64,000 bases of DNA, from positions 13,841,566-13,905,565 of the forward strand of contig CM051458.1 of assembly GCA_028274465.1 (NCBI GenBank), in the 5' to 3' direction. The notes beneath the pieces were generated by a model. The model saw nothing but the letters and a program-made list of their open reading frames with translations, did no database searches and was not told where the DNA came from. The translations under genes were made by a program, and so were the position numbers. Positions 10,066 to 22,089 of the stretch are shown piece by piece; position 1 is the first letter of the stretch, and each line of letters starts with the position of its first letter. This DNA is from Plantago ovata (lineage: Eukaryota; Streptophyta; Magnoliopsida; Lamiales; Plantaginaceae).

Positions 10066-10905
10066 TTTGTTCTAAAAGATTATTTCACTATTACTTTGGA
10101 ACAACAATATGCAATTGTGTCCGACGGATTGTGCCAAATAAATATTTATTAAAAAATACAAGGAAATGATCAAAATAATTGACCCAAGAATTAGTTGGAA
10201 GAAGTGGAAGGAACGACAAAACATTCAAGTTGTGAAGAACGGTCCACCAAGCATCGGACGGGATAAATCGGTGTTTGGGACATTGGTGCATGGTGGGAGG
10301 TTTGAATATCGACGCATAACCGTGTTCCTCATACCTAAACAAGTATTGTGTTAAGTGCATAATGAGAATAAAAAGTTGGACATATTTATTTTGTTCTATT
10401 TAAAAAAATCAAATAACACACTTCAAGAACGAAAAGACAAAAGGAGGTGGGTTTGTAAGAAACAAGAATTAGAGGAATTGACCCAAGAATTGGTTGTAAA
10501 GAAGATAAAGGAACAACAAAACACTCAAGTCATGATGAACGAATTCAGCCAAGCCTCATACGGATAATTCGTCGCATGGAACATTGGTGCATGTGAGCCA
10601 TGCACAATATATCAAGAAAGTGGGGTGGAAGGTTTGAATTTCGTCGAATAGCCACATGCGTCATACCAAAACAAGAACTGTATTAGGTACATGATGAGAA
10701 TAAAAAAGTTGAACATATTTTATTGAAGAGAACAACAATCAACTGAATCAAGAATCAGAAGAATTGATCCAAGAGTTAGGAAGAAAATGAAGGAACTGCA
10801 AAACATTCAATTAGGAAGAACGGATCAATCAAGTCTCGATCGAACGAGATAAGTCGGCACATGGAACATTGGTGCATGTGAGCCATGCACAATAGTGTAA
10901 AGTTA
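9855..10905. repeat. Degenerate tandem array, ~280-bp unit, about four copies
   Basis: Shared landmarks recur in order: GAATTGACCCAA(G/A)AATT near 9920, 10180, 10480 and 10760; GGAACATTGGTGCATG (or close variants) near 10275, 10580 and 10865; and AATGAGAATAAAAAGTT near 10365 and 10695. Units are diverged and partly truncated. The array abuts the GTTTA target site of C1. Origin is unknown. Confidence 0.75.
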
Positions 10906-10924
10906 ACATTATTTTCCTTATACG

Positions 10925-10929
10925 GTTTA
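10925..10929. repeat. Target site duplication GTTTA of C1 (left copy)
   Basis: GTTTA immediately precedes the LTR at 10930 and recurs at 53610-53614 immediately after the LTR that ends at 53609. The two LTRs therefore belong to one insertion. Confidence 0.9.
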
Positions 10930-12448
10930 TGTTGGTCCCTTTAAACAACAAGAAAAGACTAGAGGGGGGGGGGTGAATAGTCTTTTCAAACTTTCGTCGT
11001 TTAAAAACTTTCTCAGCAAGTGCTTATTACTTTTCAGTAATGAGTTTGCTGATACTTAACTTTCTCAGCAAGTACTAGTTACTTTTCATTAACGAGTTTT
11101 ACTGGTACTTTAAAAACAGAGTGCGGAAGTCTTTATACAATAAGTGTTTTCAGAGAGTGATAGTTTCAGCAAGTGAGCAGAGTGACAGTGTACAAAAAGA
11201 TAAGCTTGCTGAAAACTAAATGCGGTAAAGTAAATCACACAAACACTTTTATAGTGGTATCTGAGAGTGGCGTAATCTCTCAACTAATCCACTTTGTCCT
11301 TTCTAGGACTGAATCCACTAAGATAAGTTTGAGGTTCCTTACAACACCTATCTATAATGATTCTTCAGAAATCAAAGCACACTTGCTTCGTTTCCAACCT
11401 AACTAGAGAACGAAACCTTGTTCTCCACCAAACTTGGGACACTTAATCAGCAAAACTATGCTTGATTAATTCCCCCTGAATGTCACGCCTGAAATAGGGT
11501 GTTTATCAGTTAAAGAGGTTTGGGATGAGATGACTTGAGTATAGCTTATTCAGCTATAACAAGTTATCTAAAGAAACACAACTTGAAATACTTTTCAGTA
11601 AACAAGTTAAGTTGATCCTGGTGTCAAGACTTGTTCTTGTTCAAAAGAAAGAACACTTAACTAATTTCTTAGCCGTGAATGTTCTACTTCTTCACAAGTA
11701 GCTTTTGTTTCAAGCTTATGTCTCGGAACGGATCAATAGGCAGTAAAGAGTATGGAAGATTGAGTGTTTAAGCACAAGTGAGAGTTTGATCACGTTGTTG
11801 ACACACTTCAACTCTCTGCCGGATGACCTCTATTTATAGTGAATCAAGGGAGCCGTTTGAATTTCAAATTCTAAGGCTTTGTTCCTTAATATGTCACTAT
11901 CTTGCTTTTGTACTTTCAGTAGCGTTCTTCATTTGTCTTCTAGTCTTCATGTTCTTCGCGTGCCTACTTTGCATTTAATGTTCATTTGAATGGAATTCAA
12001 ATGTGAACGTTGGAGCCAAAATGCAAGTACTTTCAGCAAGAAGGTCACATATGTATTTCAGCAAGCGGTCAGTCTCAGTTTCAGCAAGCACAACCTACTC
12101 TGTCATATAGATTTTCACTTAATGCAAGCTGTTGCTGAAATTTCCACTTTCTGAGCAACATGTGCCTTTGTAGATACCTTTCTCAGAATTCTTCATAAGT
12201 CTTCAGTCTTCGAATCTTCAAGTTTCTGAGCGGTTCTAGTGCTTCAATAGTTCATTTGTAAAAACAAAGTACATCATCAACAAAACTAAAGAACCTAACT
12301 AGTACCTACACTAAGTCTTCAGCAAACGTTCCTCTTTTACAATGTCCTTAAAGTTCTAAATTCCTATGGACCTTAAGAGTACTAGTTACTGGACTTTCCT
12401 TAATTTAGCATGGTTAATTGCTCATCAAAATTTACAAGTTTCCTAACA
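10930..12448 (-). repeat. C1 3' LTR (minus strand)
   Basis: On the plus strand it runs from TGTTGGTCCC to TTTCCTAACA, the inverse of the TGTTAGG...CCAACA termini of C2 and C3. It contains a G-run at about 10964-10973 and multiple TCAGCAA/TTGCTGA motifs. Small differences from the partner at 52095-53609 indicate moderate age. Confidence 0.93.
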
Positions 12449-12463
12449 ACTTTCCCCCTTTTT
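12449..12463 (-). other. C1 polypurine tract
   Basis: On the minus strand, AAAAAGGGGGAAAGT directly precedes the 3' LTR. It would prime plus-strand DNA synthesis. The same tract precedes the LTRs at 36110 and 39702. Confidence 0.85.
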
Positions 12464-12709
12464 GATGTCAGCAATCCATGGCTAAATTAATTGTTACCCT
12501 TTTAGAGGTTTCTGATGTTGAATAAATCAGTTGAATAATGCAAGCATACTTGAATAATAAAACAGTAAGCAAGAGTAGTTTGCATAATCAAAAACCAATA
12601 AGAGTCAAAAGCTTATTGCTGATAGTTATCTTTCAGTAAGTTTACAAGAAAGTTCAGAGATAACTACAAAAATCAGCAAACAAAACAAACAAAGCTTTTT
12701 ACAAGGGAC

Positions 12710-15003
12710 TTAAGCTATTCCAGCAGAAGATTTCCTCAGAATCTCCCTTACACTCTTCTCAGCAAGAGCAGAGAATTCAACACAGTCCTTCTCGTAATCT
12801 TCAAGTAGCTTACCGACTTCAAGTTGAATAATCCTTGCATTTTTGCAGGCAGTATAATGATTGTTTTCACCATTCATTTCTTTGTGGTGAAGTACCCACA
12901 AGTGTATGCCCCAATTGCTAGCATGGAGAAGTTGAGTATCTGAAATTCCCTTGTTGGCATGAATCTTTCTTAACCAGAGAAGATCTTCTTCTTGATCCTT
13001 GACAGTGAGATAAAAATACTCATAAGGAATCAAGCCATATTTCTTCTTGGACTTCTTGGTTAAAGAATCACTGTAGTAAGCAACATCTATCGGTTTAATT
13101 AAATCGGGCTCTTGTTTTATATTATTGCCGATAGAAGTTCTTCTTACTAATTAAGATCTCCAAGTTCAACCATTTTGCAGCAATGTTTCTTGGGTAGGGA
13201 GGAGGATCCCTTTCTTTTCTTTTCACTTTCAATTCAATCCAAGTGTACATTTGATTAAGTACAACAGTTGGAAAGAAATCATTGGCCAAAAGATCTTCCA
13301 GCTTTATGATCCAGCAACCATGTAGGTTTCTGATCACATTCTGAGTTGTTTCCTCATTGCTGGTCTTTGTATATTCATTGCCAGTGCCAATTGCAATGCT
13401 GGCTAGACTCTTTTCTTCCTATCTTTGCCTTCTTCTTCTTGACTTAGCATTTTCTTGATCTCTTGCTGAAGATCTTGAGTCAGAAAAGAAGTGTTTAGAT
13501 TGGCCAGAAGGAGTTAAGGCTGAAATAGGCCTAGCTCTTAATGCTGAGCTATTGTTTGGTCATCATCATTATCATCATCTTTATTCAGATCTTGATGACT
13601 CTCAGTGTGACAGTATTCTTGAGTTTCAGCAGAAGTTCTTCTCCTTTTTGGATTTGCTGAACTTGTCTCAGAATCTGTTTCAACTCGTTTCTTAGAACTT
13701 TGCTCTTTTTCAGCAAGAGGTTCTCTGGGAGGTGGACCAGGCAGTATCAATGGCGCTTCAGCAGAGGGTTTCTTTGATCTTGAAGATTTTCTTTGTTTAT
13801 CTTCCCCTTAGACATGGATTGCATCATCGGTTGGATGTGTAGAAAGAAAAACTCATTGCAATTTTCAGCAAGAGTACTTAGGCTGTTGTATTTGAGAATT
13901 ATGCCTTGCTGATCAGCAGTTAGCTTGGACAGTTCTTCTTTAATACAAGCCAAGTTCTCCTCATGTCTGCGCTCATTGTCGACTTTTTTTTCAATGAAAG
14001 CCTGAGCCTTTTCAATGCACTTTTAGCCAGTTTGAGTGCTTGACTGACATCTTCTTCATAGCTTTTGTGATGTAGACTGATGTCTTTCTGAGCTATGGTA
14101 AGAGAAGTAGTGCGTTTCAGCACTGTAGCCAGTATTTTGCCAATGTCAAGCGGACTCTCAGCAAGCAATGCATCATCCTCTTCTGGCATGCTTTGTGAAC
14201 AGCCATTAGTGCCTTTATTCTAGGAGTAAATCCTCAATGTTAGGAAACGGCACTAGAGAGGGAGTAAGTGAATGATCTTTGATCTCAGTAGCGAATTGAT
14301 CATCATTTATCAGCAAGCGACTTCTCTCAGCATCTCCTTCATCAGTTTGGAGAGATGGAGGAGGAATTGCAACCTCTGTGGGTTCAATTTTCTTTGTTAT
14401 TTCTTCTTCATTTGCTGAGAAGTAAAATAGATCTTCTTCGTCAAGGCCACCAACCTTGGTTCCCAAATCTTTAGTTTCAGACACTTGTGGTTGAGTGGTT
14501 GCTGAGGGCAACTCTTTTAACTCAACAACTGGAGTTTCACCACTAGTAAGTGGAAGGGAGGAGACTTCCGTGTTGTTCACTCCTGAATATTGAGGAATGT
14601 CTAGATTCTGCGTATGTCTAGCATGAATCTGTAGACTATTTTGAAGTGCTCTTTGATAATATTCATCCATTTCTTCATCTTCAAGGTTTGGATCAGTGAC
14701 CTTGGCTTCGAGTAAAGCTAACTCGGCATCAGAAAGCTTAGCTTTGCCTAAGTGCATTTCAGCACGCTTTCTGGCGTACGCTTCTTCAGTATCAGCAACT
14801 TGTTCAGTTGCTTGAGTACTTGTCTCAGCAGGAGCAGGAGTGGATTCTTGATGCTGACTGTGAGTTTGGTCAGCTTGCTGATTTCAGTAACTTGATTTTC
14901 AGTCTCAGCAACTGTTAGTTTAACTCCACCAGCATCAGGACTAGGACCTTGATTATCATCATCATCGTCCTTGTTGTACTTAGAACCTTTCCTTCATCAT
15001 CAT
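12710..15003 (-). pseudogene. C1 third ORF (env-position gene), 3' portion, broken
   Basis: Frames on the minus strand (14757-14215, 14189-13920, 13953-13747, 13750-13538, 13337-13122, 13033-12710) align in order with the C2 gene at 25900-29478. They share the acidic stretch, the LHKxYEEDVSQAL-like block, and the final block ending in a Ser/Ala-rich tail. Several frameshifts and stops separate the pieces. The 5' portion is cut at 15003 by the C2 LTR. The product is probably a Sirevirus env-like or structural protein; no transmembrane segment is visible in this part. It resembles the other two copies closely enough to be the same family. Confidence 0.8.
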
Positions 15004-16567
15004 TGTTAGGAAACTTGTAATTTTGATGAGCAATTAACCATGCTAAATTAAGGAAAGTCCAGTAACTAGTACTCTTAAGGTCCATAGGAATTTAGAATTT
15101 TAAGGACATTGTAAAAGAGGAACGTTTGCTGATGACTTAGAGTAGGTGCTAGATAGGTTAGTTTTACCGCTTATGATGTATCTTGTTTTCTGAAAAGAAA
15201 TACAACCTATTGAAGCATTTGCTAATGATGTACTTTGTTTATACAAACAAACTATTGAAGCATTTAGAACCGTTCAGAAACTTGAAGAATTCGAAGATCT
15301 GAAGACTAGAAGATTTCTGAAGACTGGTATCTACAAAGGCACATGTTGCTCAGAAAGTGGAAACTTCAGCAACAACATTGCATAAGTGAAAATCTAAACG
15401 ACAGAGTAGATTGTGCTTGCTGAAACTGAGACTGACCACTTGCCGATGAACATTTGTGACCTCTTGCTGAAAGTACTTGTATTTGCACTCCAATGTTACT
15501 GTTTGAATTTCATTCAAATGAGCATTAAATGCAAAGCATGCACGCGAAGGACATGAAGACTAGAAGACAAACAAAGGACGCTGCTGAAAGTACAAAAGCA
15601 AGATAGTGACATCTTAAGGAACAAAAGCCTTAGAATTTGAAATTCAAACGGCTCCTTATTTCACTATAAATAGAGGTCATCCGGCAAAGAGTTGAAGTGT
15701 GTCAACAACGTGATCAAACTCTCACTTGTGCTTAAACTCACATACCCTTCAAATACTCTTTACTGCCATTGATCCGTTCCAAGACTTAAATCTTGAAAAA
15801 GCTACTTGTGAAGAAGTAGAACTTACACGGCTAAGAAATTAGTTAAGTGTTCTTTCTTTCGAACAAGAACAAGTCTTGACACCAGAAACAATCAAACTTG
15901 TTTACTGCAAAGTATTCAAAGTTTTGTTTCTTAGATTTCTTGTTGTAACTGAATAAGTTATAATTAAGTTATCTCATCCCAAACCTCTCTAACTGAAAAT
16001 ACACCCTTTCAGAGGTGATATTCAGGGGGAACTTAATCGAGCATAGTGTTGCTGATTAAAAGTCCCAAGTTTGGTGGAGAACAAGGTTTCGTTCTCTAGT
16101 TAGGTTGGAAACGAAGCAAGTGTGCTTTGGTTTCTGTTTGAATCGCTCTAGATAGGTGTTGTAAGGAACCTCAAACTTGTCTTAGTGGATTCAGTCCTAG
16201 AAAGGACAAAGTGGATTAGTTGAGAAATTACGCCACTCTCAAATACCACTATAAAAGTGTTTGTGTGATTTACTTACTGTATTTAGTTTTCAGCAAAGCA
16301 TATCTATCTGTACACAGTCACTCACTTCACTTGCTGAAACTATCACTTACTAACAAAGCACCTATTGTATCAAAGACTTCCGCTCTCTGATTTTAAGTAT
16401 CAGCAAAACTAGTTACTGAGAAGTAACTTGCGTTTGCTGAGAAAGTTAAGCAAAATCATTACTGAAAAGTAATAGGTACTTGTGAGAAAGTTTTTAAACG
16501 ACGAAAGTTTGAAAAGACTATTCACCCCCCCCCTTTAGTCTTTTCTTGTTGTTTAAAGGGACCAACA
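15004..16567 (+). repeat. C2 5' LTR
   Basis: It runs TGTTAGG...CCAACA, 1,564 bp. TATAAATA at 15665-15672 is the likely LTR promoter. A C-run lies at about 16524-16533 near the 3' end. TTGCTGA/TCAGCAA occurs nine times (for example 15126, 15366, 15417, 15464, 16049, 16290, 16331, 16400 and 16434). Confidence 0.94.
15665..15672 (+). promoter_or_regulatory. TATA box of C2 LTR
   Basis: TATAAATA, followed by GAGGTCATCCGGC, is conserved in every copy of this LTR: 36772-36779 and about 40362 on the plus strand, and inverted in both C1 LTRs. Confidence 0.7.
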
Positions 16568-16569
16568 AG

Positions 16570-16584
16570 TGGTATCAGAGCTGG
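16570..16584 (+). other. C2 primer binding site (initiator tRNA-Met)
   Basis: TGGTATCAGAGCTGG begins 2 bp after the LTR and is complementary to the 3' end of plant initiator tRNA-Met, the usual Copia primer. Confidence 0.93.
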
Positions 16585-16679
16585 AGGTTCTTTAACCTTC
16601 AACACTGAACCTAGATCCCCTTAAGTGCTTTCCGTAAATCACTCTCACTTGATCAGTTTGGTAGTCTTTTGCTGACAGG

Positions 16680-18560
16680 ATGTCTTTAGGAGATGCTCCC
16701 TTGCTGAAGCTGGAAAACTACGAAAAATGGCGAAACAACATGATGCTACATCTTGAGGCCATTAGTGATGAGATGGTTACCGTCATTAATGATGGACCTA
16801 TCAAAATCACTAACGTTGAAAGAAGTTTTCCTCACAAAACCACAGAAGCTGGAAAGGAAACTATCTTAGGCGAACCAGTTGATACTGTCGTTCCAAAACC
16901 AAGAGAGGAATGGACTTCCGACGAAGCCAAGAGACTCCGTCTTGATGGCCAAGCAAGAAACATCATCATTCGATCAACTCCGGATACTATACAGTGCAAA
17001 CTGTGGGGTGCTAAAACTGCTAAGGAAGCTTGGAAAATGGTTCAAGATCTTTGTGTTGGATCTGACAAAACCAAGGAAAACAAACTCGAAGTGCTGAAGT
17101 TAAAGTTCCAGAACATTAAACAAGGTACAAATGAGTCACTGGAAGACTTGGACTCCAGATTCACAACTCTAGTTAGTGAAATGGAAGCCTTGGGTGTTGG
17201 AAATCTTTACTCAGATTCTGAGAAGGTGAAAACCATTATTAGAAGTCTGAACCAAGAGTGGATCCATACTCAGAACTTCTACTACAATCAAGGAATGCCA
17301 GACATTACACCAACAGAGTTGTTCTCTCATCTTGCTACTGTCAACTATGAGACAAAGCAAAGAGAAAATGTGTTTGCTGAAAAATCGCAAAACATTGCTC
17401 TTGCTGCAAAGCCGTCATCTTCTGAAAAGAAGAATGATAAAGAGCCTGCTGATGAAAATGCTTTGGTTGTTAAAAACATGAAGAAATTCATCAGTAAGGA
17501 ACTTGAAAGGCGAAAAGCAAAAGAGAAGCTGAAAAAGCATCTTGGTAACAACTACCATAAGTACAAGAATGAGACTGGCTCGCTGAACAAGCAAGCTCAG
17601 CAAGCAACCTCATCAGAAGAACCAGCAGTTGCAAATGATCTTTGTTTTTACTGCAAAAAGCCTGGACACTTCAAAGCAAATTGTCCTTTGCTGAAAGGCA
17701 AATCTGCTGAAAAGAAGAAGAAGAAGTTCAAAAGAGCTTTTATTGCTGAAGAAAAGAAGAAGCTTCAAGCAAAAATCGATGCATTATGCATTGATACTAG
17801 CTCTGAAGACAGTGAGGATGAAAGCTCAGACACTGACGATGAAGAAGCCACTCTTGACGTAGAGATTGGCAAGGAAGTTTGTGGAATAGCTATGGAAGCT
17901 TATCCAGATGTGTCAAACTACGAGTTCTGCCTCATGGCCGGTCAGGTAAACAATCCTACCTCTGACTCTGACTCAGAAAGTGAAGACGAGATTGACCTTG
18001 ACAAGATTCAAGGAGAAATCGAAAGATTTGAGAAAACTCTGAGCAAACAGCAAGAGAAACTACAGAATGCTGAAACTCTGACCAAGCAGACTACTGAAAA
18101 GTATGTCTTGCTGAAAGAAGAGACAGAAGAAAAGGATGCTGAAATAAGGAGTCTAAAGAAGTTGATTGCTGAAGCTACAGAGAAGAATTCTCAAATGGCA
18201 ATAGAATTGGATGAGTATCAGTCCTCAATTCTAAAGTTACTTGCTGAAATCCAAGAGATGAAAAAGATGAAAATCAATTTCAAATCTTATGCTGATGCAA
18301 GTAATACGCTGACTGAACTAAACTCTTATTTGAGAGATCCATCTCAAAAAGAAGGTTTAGGTGCAACGTATGAAGGTGATGACGTAATAATCTTGAGTAA
18401 AGATAAATCACCGATTTCCTTTGTACGTGCTATTGATAGTGGTCAACCAGAACTCTATCAGTTTGGTCAATCTAAGGTTGCTGAAAAATGCAATCAAGTA
18501 CCTACGACCGTAAAGCCCGTTGTTGCTACTCAAAGTAACAAGACATTAAAAGGAAAATAG
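16680..18560 (+). CDS. gag: C2 Gag polyprotein part (capsid plus CCHC nucleocapsid)
   Basis: A 626-residue frame. Gag packages element RNA into cytoplasmic virus-like particles. The N-terminal two thirds (about residues 1-230) look like the Copia gag/UBN2-type capsid region, with LENYEKWRNNM near the start and a W-GAKTAKEAWKM block. A CCHC zinc knuckle C-x2-C-x4-H-x4-C (CFYCKKPGHFKANC) lies at about residues 322-335, followed by Lys-rich and acidic stretches and a coiled-coil-like Glu/Lys region (about 440-540). The start ATG lies about 95 bp after the primer site. The frame ends in TAG at 18558, where C3 has CAG, so the stop is a nonsense mutation in what is normally one gag-pol frame. 'MSLGDAPLL' is also the start in C1 and C3. 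Confidence 0.9.
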   Translation: MSLGDAPLLKLENYEKWRNNMMLHLEAISDEMVTVINDGPIKITNVERSFPHKTTEAGKETILGEPVDTVVPKPREEWTSDEAKRLRLDGQARNIIIRSTPDTIQCKLWGAKTAKEAWKMVQDLCVGSDKTKENKLEVLKLKFQNIKQGTNESLEDLDSRFTTLVSEMEALGVGNLYSDSEKVKTIIRSLNQEWIHTQNFYYNQGMPDITPTELFSHLATVNYETKQRENVFAEKSQNIALAAKPSSSEKKNDKEPADENALVVKNMKKFISKELERRKAKEKLKKHLGNNYHKYKNETGSLNKQAQQATSSEEPAVANDLCFYCKKPGHFKANCPLLKGKSAEKKKKKFKRAFIAEEKKKLQAKIDALCIDTSSEDSEDESSDTDDEEATLDVEIGKEVCGIAMEAYPDVSNYEFCLMAGQVNNPTSDSDSESEDEIDLDKIQGEIERFEKTLSKQQEKLQNAETLTKQTTEKYVLLKEETEEKDAEIRSLKKLIAEATEKNSQMAIELDEYQSSILKLLAEIQEMKKMKINFKSYADASNTLTELNSYLRDPSQKEGLGATYEGDDVIILSKDKSPISFVRAIDSGQPELYQFGQSKVAEKCNQVPTTVKPVVATQSNKTLKGK

Positions 18561-19743
18561 GTTGCTGAAAAGCAAACTGTAAAGAAAAAGGATGTTGTAA
18601 AGCATTCCGCCAAACAAGTTGCTGAAAAGCAATTTGTTAAGTCAAAAGGCAAGATTACTAAAAGTAATCAGAAGACCTTTGCTGACAAACCTGAATCAAG
18701 TAAGGTTGCTGACACAAAAGCTCAGCATTCTCCGAAAAGTGGACTCGGTTTCAAAACCAAGCAAAGTCAACTTTTTCATGAGTATAAGCAAAGTCAGCAA
18801 AGATACTTCAAAGAGATGAACAAAATCAACCCTAAGAGTTCTGAAAAGACTCAAAATGCTAGGGTAGAAGGAACCTTGCTAGAAAAGAACTTACTGAAAA
18901 GTATGTTCAGCAAAAAGGTCAACCGAGCAAGACACCACATCAGAAAGTGGACTTGATCAGCACGAATCAAAAGTCTTTTGGCTCAAAACCTTCTAGTTCC
19001 TCAACAAGTAGAAAACAAGTCAAAGTTGAAAAACTTAAGACTTGGGTTTCCACTGGACGCATTCTTGAACATGTTAATGGACATCCAATATTGGATAATT
19101 AACTTGTTTGCTCTTGATTGTGCAGACTTCAGCCACGGAGACAAACGATGCAATCTGGCACTTTGACAGTGGTTGTGGAAAGCACATGACGGGCAATAAG
19201 AATAACCTTATAAAGTATAGATGGTGGTCTAAAGGTCCAACAATAAGGTTTGCTGGTGGAGGCTCTGGTTATACAAAAGGCTATGGTGACGTGAAGTTAG
19301 GATGCATTACCATTACGGGAGTTCTTTATGTCACAAATCTTACGTTTAATCATTTCAGCATGAGTCAGTTTGCTGACAAAGGATACTTCATCAAAATCAA
19401 AAGTGATGAATGTAATCTTATAGATTTCGAGACAAAGAAGGTTATTATGGTTGCAAGAAGATCAGGAGGCTTGTACACCGTAGATTGGTCTTCAGCAATC
19501 GTTGAAAAATGCCTTGTCTCAGATCACGATTGCTTTGCTGAAAAATCATGGTTATGACATAAACGAACAAGTCATCTAAACTTCAAGACGCTGAATAAGC
19601 TGTCTAAAAAGGCACTTGTAGTTGGATTACCTAAGGTTACTTTTAAGAAGGATGGTGTTTGCAATGCATGTCAGCAAGGAAAACAAACCAAATCTTCTTT
19701 TAAGAACAAGGCAGTACCGTCAACTACAAAACCTTTACAACTC
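18561..19743 (+). pseudogene. pol: C2 pol, protease and pre-integrase zinc region, broken
   Basis: After the TAG, coding continues in frame (VAEKQTVKKKD...), shifts frame near 18865, then resumes from about 19120 with the Copia protease signature FDSGCGKHMTGN near 19159 (active-site DSG). The pre-integrase region follows, with LYTVDW and the HKRTSHLN...CNACQQGK zinc-binding histidines and cysteines. A Trp codon in WLWHK is TGA here (about 19555); C3 has TGG. The product would process the polyprotein and start the integrase; here it cannot be made intact. Confidence 0.88.
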
Positions 19744-20958
19744 TTGCACATGGACTTGTTTGAATCTTCTTCAAAAAGCTATGCTGGTAAGAAGTATGGC
19801 CTGGTGGTGGTAGATGACTATTCAAGATTCACTTGGGTAGTATTTATCAAGCACAAATCTAAAACAAGGACTGAAATACCTAACTTGTTGAATAAGCTTG
19901 AAGTCATGAAAAATGACAAGGTAAAAGTCATAAGGACAGACCATGGTACTGAGTTTGTAAACCAGTACATAACTGAGTATTGCACTTCAAAAGGCATACA
20001 ACATCAGTTATCCTCAGTAAGGACACCACAACAAAACGGTGTTGCTGAACGGAAGAATCGTACCCTAAAAGAAGCCGCAAGAACAATGCTCTCTGACACT
20101 GAAATAAGTGAAGCTTACTGGGTTGAAGCGATTAATATCGCCTGTTACACTCAAAACAGATGTCTGATTACTAAGGAATACAACAAAACTCCATATGAGT
20201 TGTTTGTTGGTAGACCTCTTAATATCACTCATCTAAGAGTGTTTGGTTGTAAGTGTTTCGTTCTTAATAACGGTAGAGAATACCTAAGAACATTTCAACC
20301 AAAGGCAGACGAAGTGATATTTCTTGGTTACTCCTTGCATAGTAAAGCTTATAGAGTTTACAACAAAAAGGCACAAAAGATCGAAGAATCAGTGCATGTT
20401 GTATTCTACGAAAAGACACAAGGAGTGCCTGCTGAAGAAGAAATATCAGAATGTATGAAAAAGTTAATCATACATGAGCAAAGAACTGAATCTAATGCTA
20501 GGCAAATCAAGTCAATTGAACTAAATGGTGATTCTGATAATGACTCTCCTCCCCCAAGTCATGACAAGATAAATATAGTTCACGACAAAGAATTTCCAGC
20601 AAAAGACGCAATTGCTCCGGAAGTTGCTGAAACTACGCAACTTCCCGTGCATGCTGATGAGTTACCACAATCTAGCAATGTTGAACAAGCAGTTGCTGAT
20701 GAACCTATCTCAGCAGAGACACAAAATCCCAGTAGTACTGAACAAGTACATGCTGAAGAGTCACATGCTGATGAGCAAACATATCCAGATCCAACGAGCA
20801 AAAAGCCTGTTAGCAAATGGATTAGAGATCATCCCTCTACGGATATGATTGGTGATATTGATAAACGCCAAGTGACAAGATCCAAAGTTTCTACTACTCA
20901 TGGTGAACTTGCTGAAGAAGTCTACTTAGAACAACCCCCTGGCTTTGAACTTCCTTAA
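19744..20958 (+). pseudogene. pol: C2 pol, integrase core and linker, joined across a 420-bp deletion to an RT fragment
   Basis: The integrase catalytic triad is visible: Asp in LHMDLF, Asp in [12 protein letters not shown] and Glu in [12 protein letters not shown]. The RVFGCKCFV block and a variable Ala/Glu/Thr-rich linker follow (about residues 230-370). Compared with C3, the frame then skips exactly 420 bp (140 codons), removing the first part of reverse transcriptase. The deletion ends coincide with a 14-bp repeat, ACTTGCTGAAGAAG. The frame ends at a TAA after GFELP (C3 has TCA). Integrase itself looks complete; RT is crippled. Confidence 0.9.
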
Positions 20959-20967
20959 AAAACCAAG

Positions 20968-22083
20968 ATGGTATACAAGCTTCAGAAAGCTGTATATGGT
21001 CTAAAGCAAGCACCAAGAGCTTGGTATGATACCTTGGCTAAGTTCTTGCTGGATAATGGTTTCAAGAAAGGTGAAGTTGATAAAACCTTGTTTACCATGA
21101 ACCATGATGGTAAACTACTCTTAGTTCAAATTTATGTGGATGACATAAGTTTTGGATCTAAGGACAAGCAACTTTGTGATGATTTTGCCAAACTCATGAC
21201 AAACAAGTTTGAAATGAGTATGATGGGAAAATTGAATTATTTCCTAGGATTGCAAGTCAAGCAACTCAAAGATGGAATATTCATAAATCAAGCAAAGTAT
21301 GCGAAAGAAATGCTCATAAAGTTTAGGATCAAAGAGGAAGAGAAACCTGAAAAGATCCCTATGAGTGTTGATACCAAATTGGGCTATACTAAAGAAGATA
21401 AAAGTGTTGAAGAACACAAGTATAGGAAGCTCATTGGTTCCTTGTTGTATTTAACAGCAAGTAGACCTGACATTCAGTATGCTGTTTGTATGTGTGCAAG
21501 ATTCCAATCTGATCCAAGAGAATCACACTACAAAAAGGCACTTAAGATACTGAAATATGTCAAAGGTACGGTCAATGTTGGATTATGGTATCCTAAAGAT
21601 TCTGGACTTGAATTGGTTGGTTATTCTGATGCTGATCATGGAGGATCAACTCTTGATAGAAAAAGTACCTCTGGAACTTGTCAGTTTTTGGGTACTAGAT
21701 TAATATCATGGTTCAGCAAGAAACAAACCTGTGTTACCAATTCATCTACTGAATCTGAGTACATTGCGGCTGGTTGTTGCACAGCTCAAATCCTATGGAT
21801 TCAGCAACAATTAAGAGATTATGGTATTTCTGCAAAGAAAACACCAATCTTTTATGATAATACGAGTGCTATTGCTATCACGCAAAATCCTAAGTTTCAC
21901 TCAAGGATAAAACACATTGATATTAGACATCATTTCATTAGAGATCATGTGGAAAAGGGAGATATTGAGGTTGTCAAAGTGGGTACTGATGATCAACTTG
22001 CTGACATCTTTACCAAGCCCCTACCGGATAATAGATTCGCAATGTTGAGGTATAACCTTGGATTGATTGAATTACCTCAATAA
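20968..22083 (+). pseudogene. pol: C2 pol, reverse transcriptase C-terminal part and RNase H
   Basis: It starts [20 protein letters not shown], with the RT active-site box YVDD (in QIYVDDISFGS) at about residues 57-60. The thumb and connection follow, then RNase H with DADHGG, ESEYIA and DNTSA acidic residues, and the Copia end block KPLPDNRFAMLRYNLGL. It runs uninterrupted to TAA at 22083. RT copies element RNA into DNA in cytoplasmic particles. The N-terminal fingers are missing from this copy because of the upstream deletion and stop, so it is inactive as a unit. Confidence 0.92.
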
Positions 22084-22089
22084 AGGATA

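Larger units (their letters stand above)
9006..10924. other. AT-rich intergenic stretch
   Basis: No convincing gene. 9006-9590 is plain AT-rich sequence upstream of the PSY relic. 9589-10905 is built of repeated units described separately. Short ORFs at 9589-9837 and 10091-10360 have no recognisable motif. Confidence 0.6.

Noticed and set aside
14999-15003. ATCAT as proven target duplication of C2
   Set aside because: The partner copy is not visible because the array's right end is deleted or in the gap.
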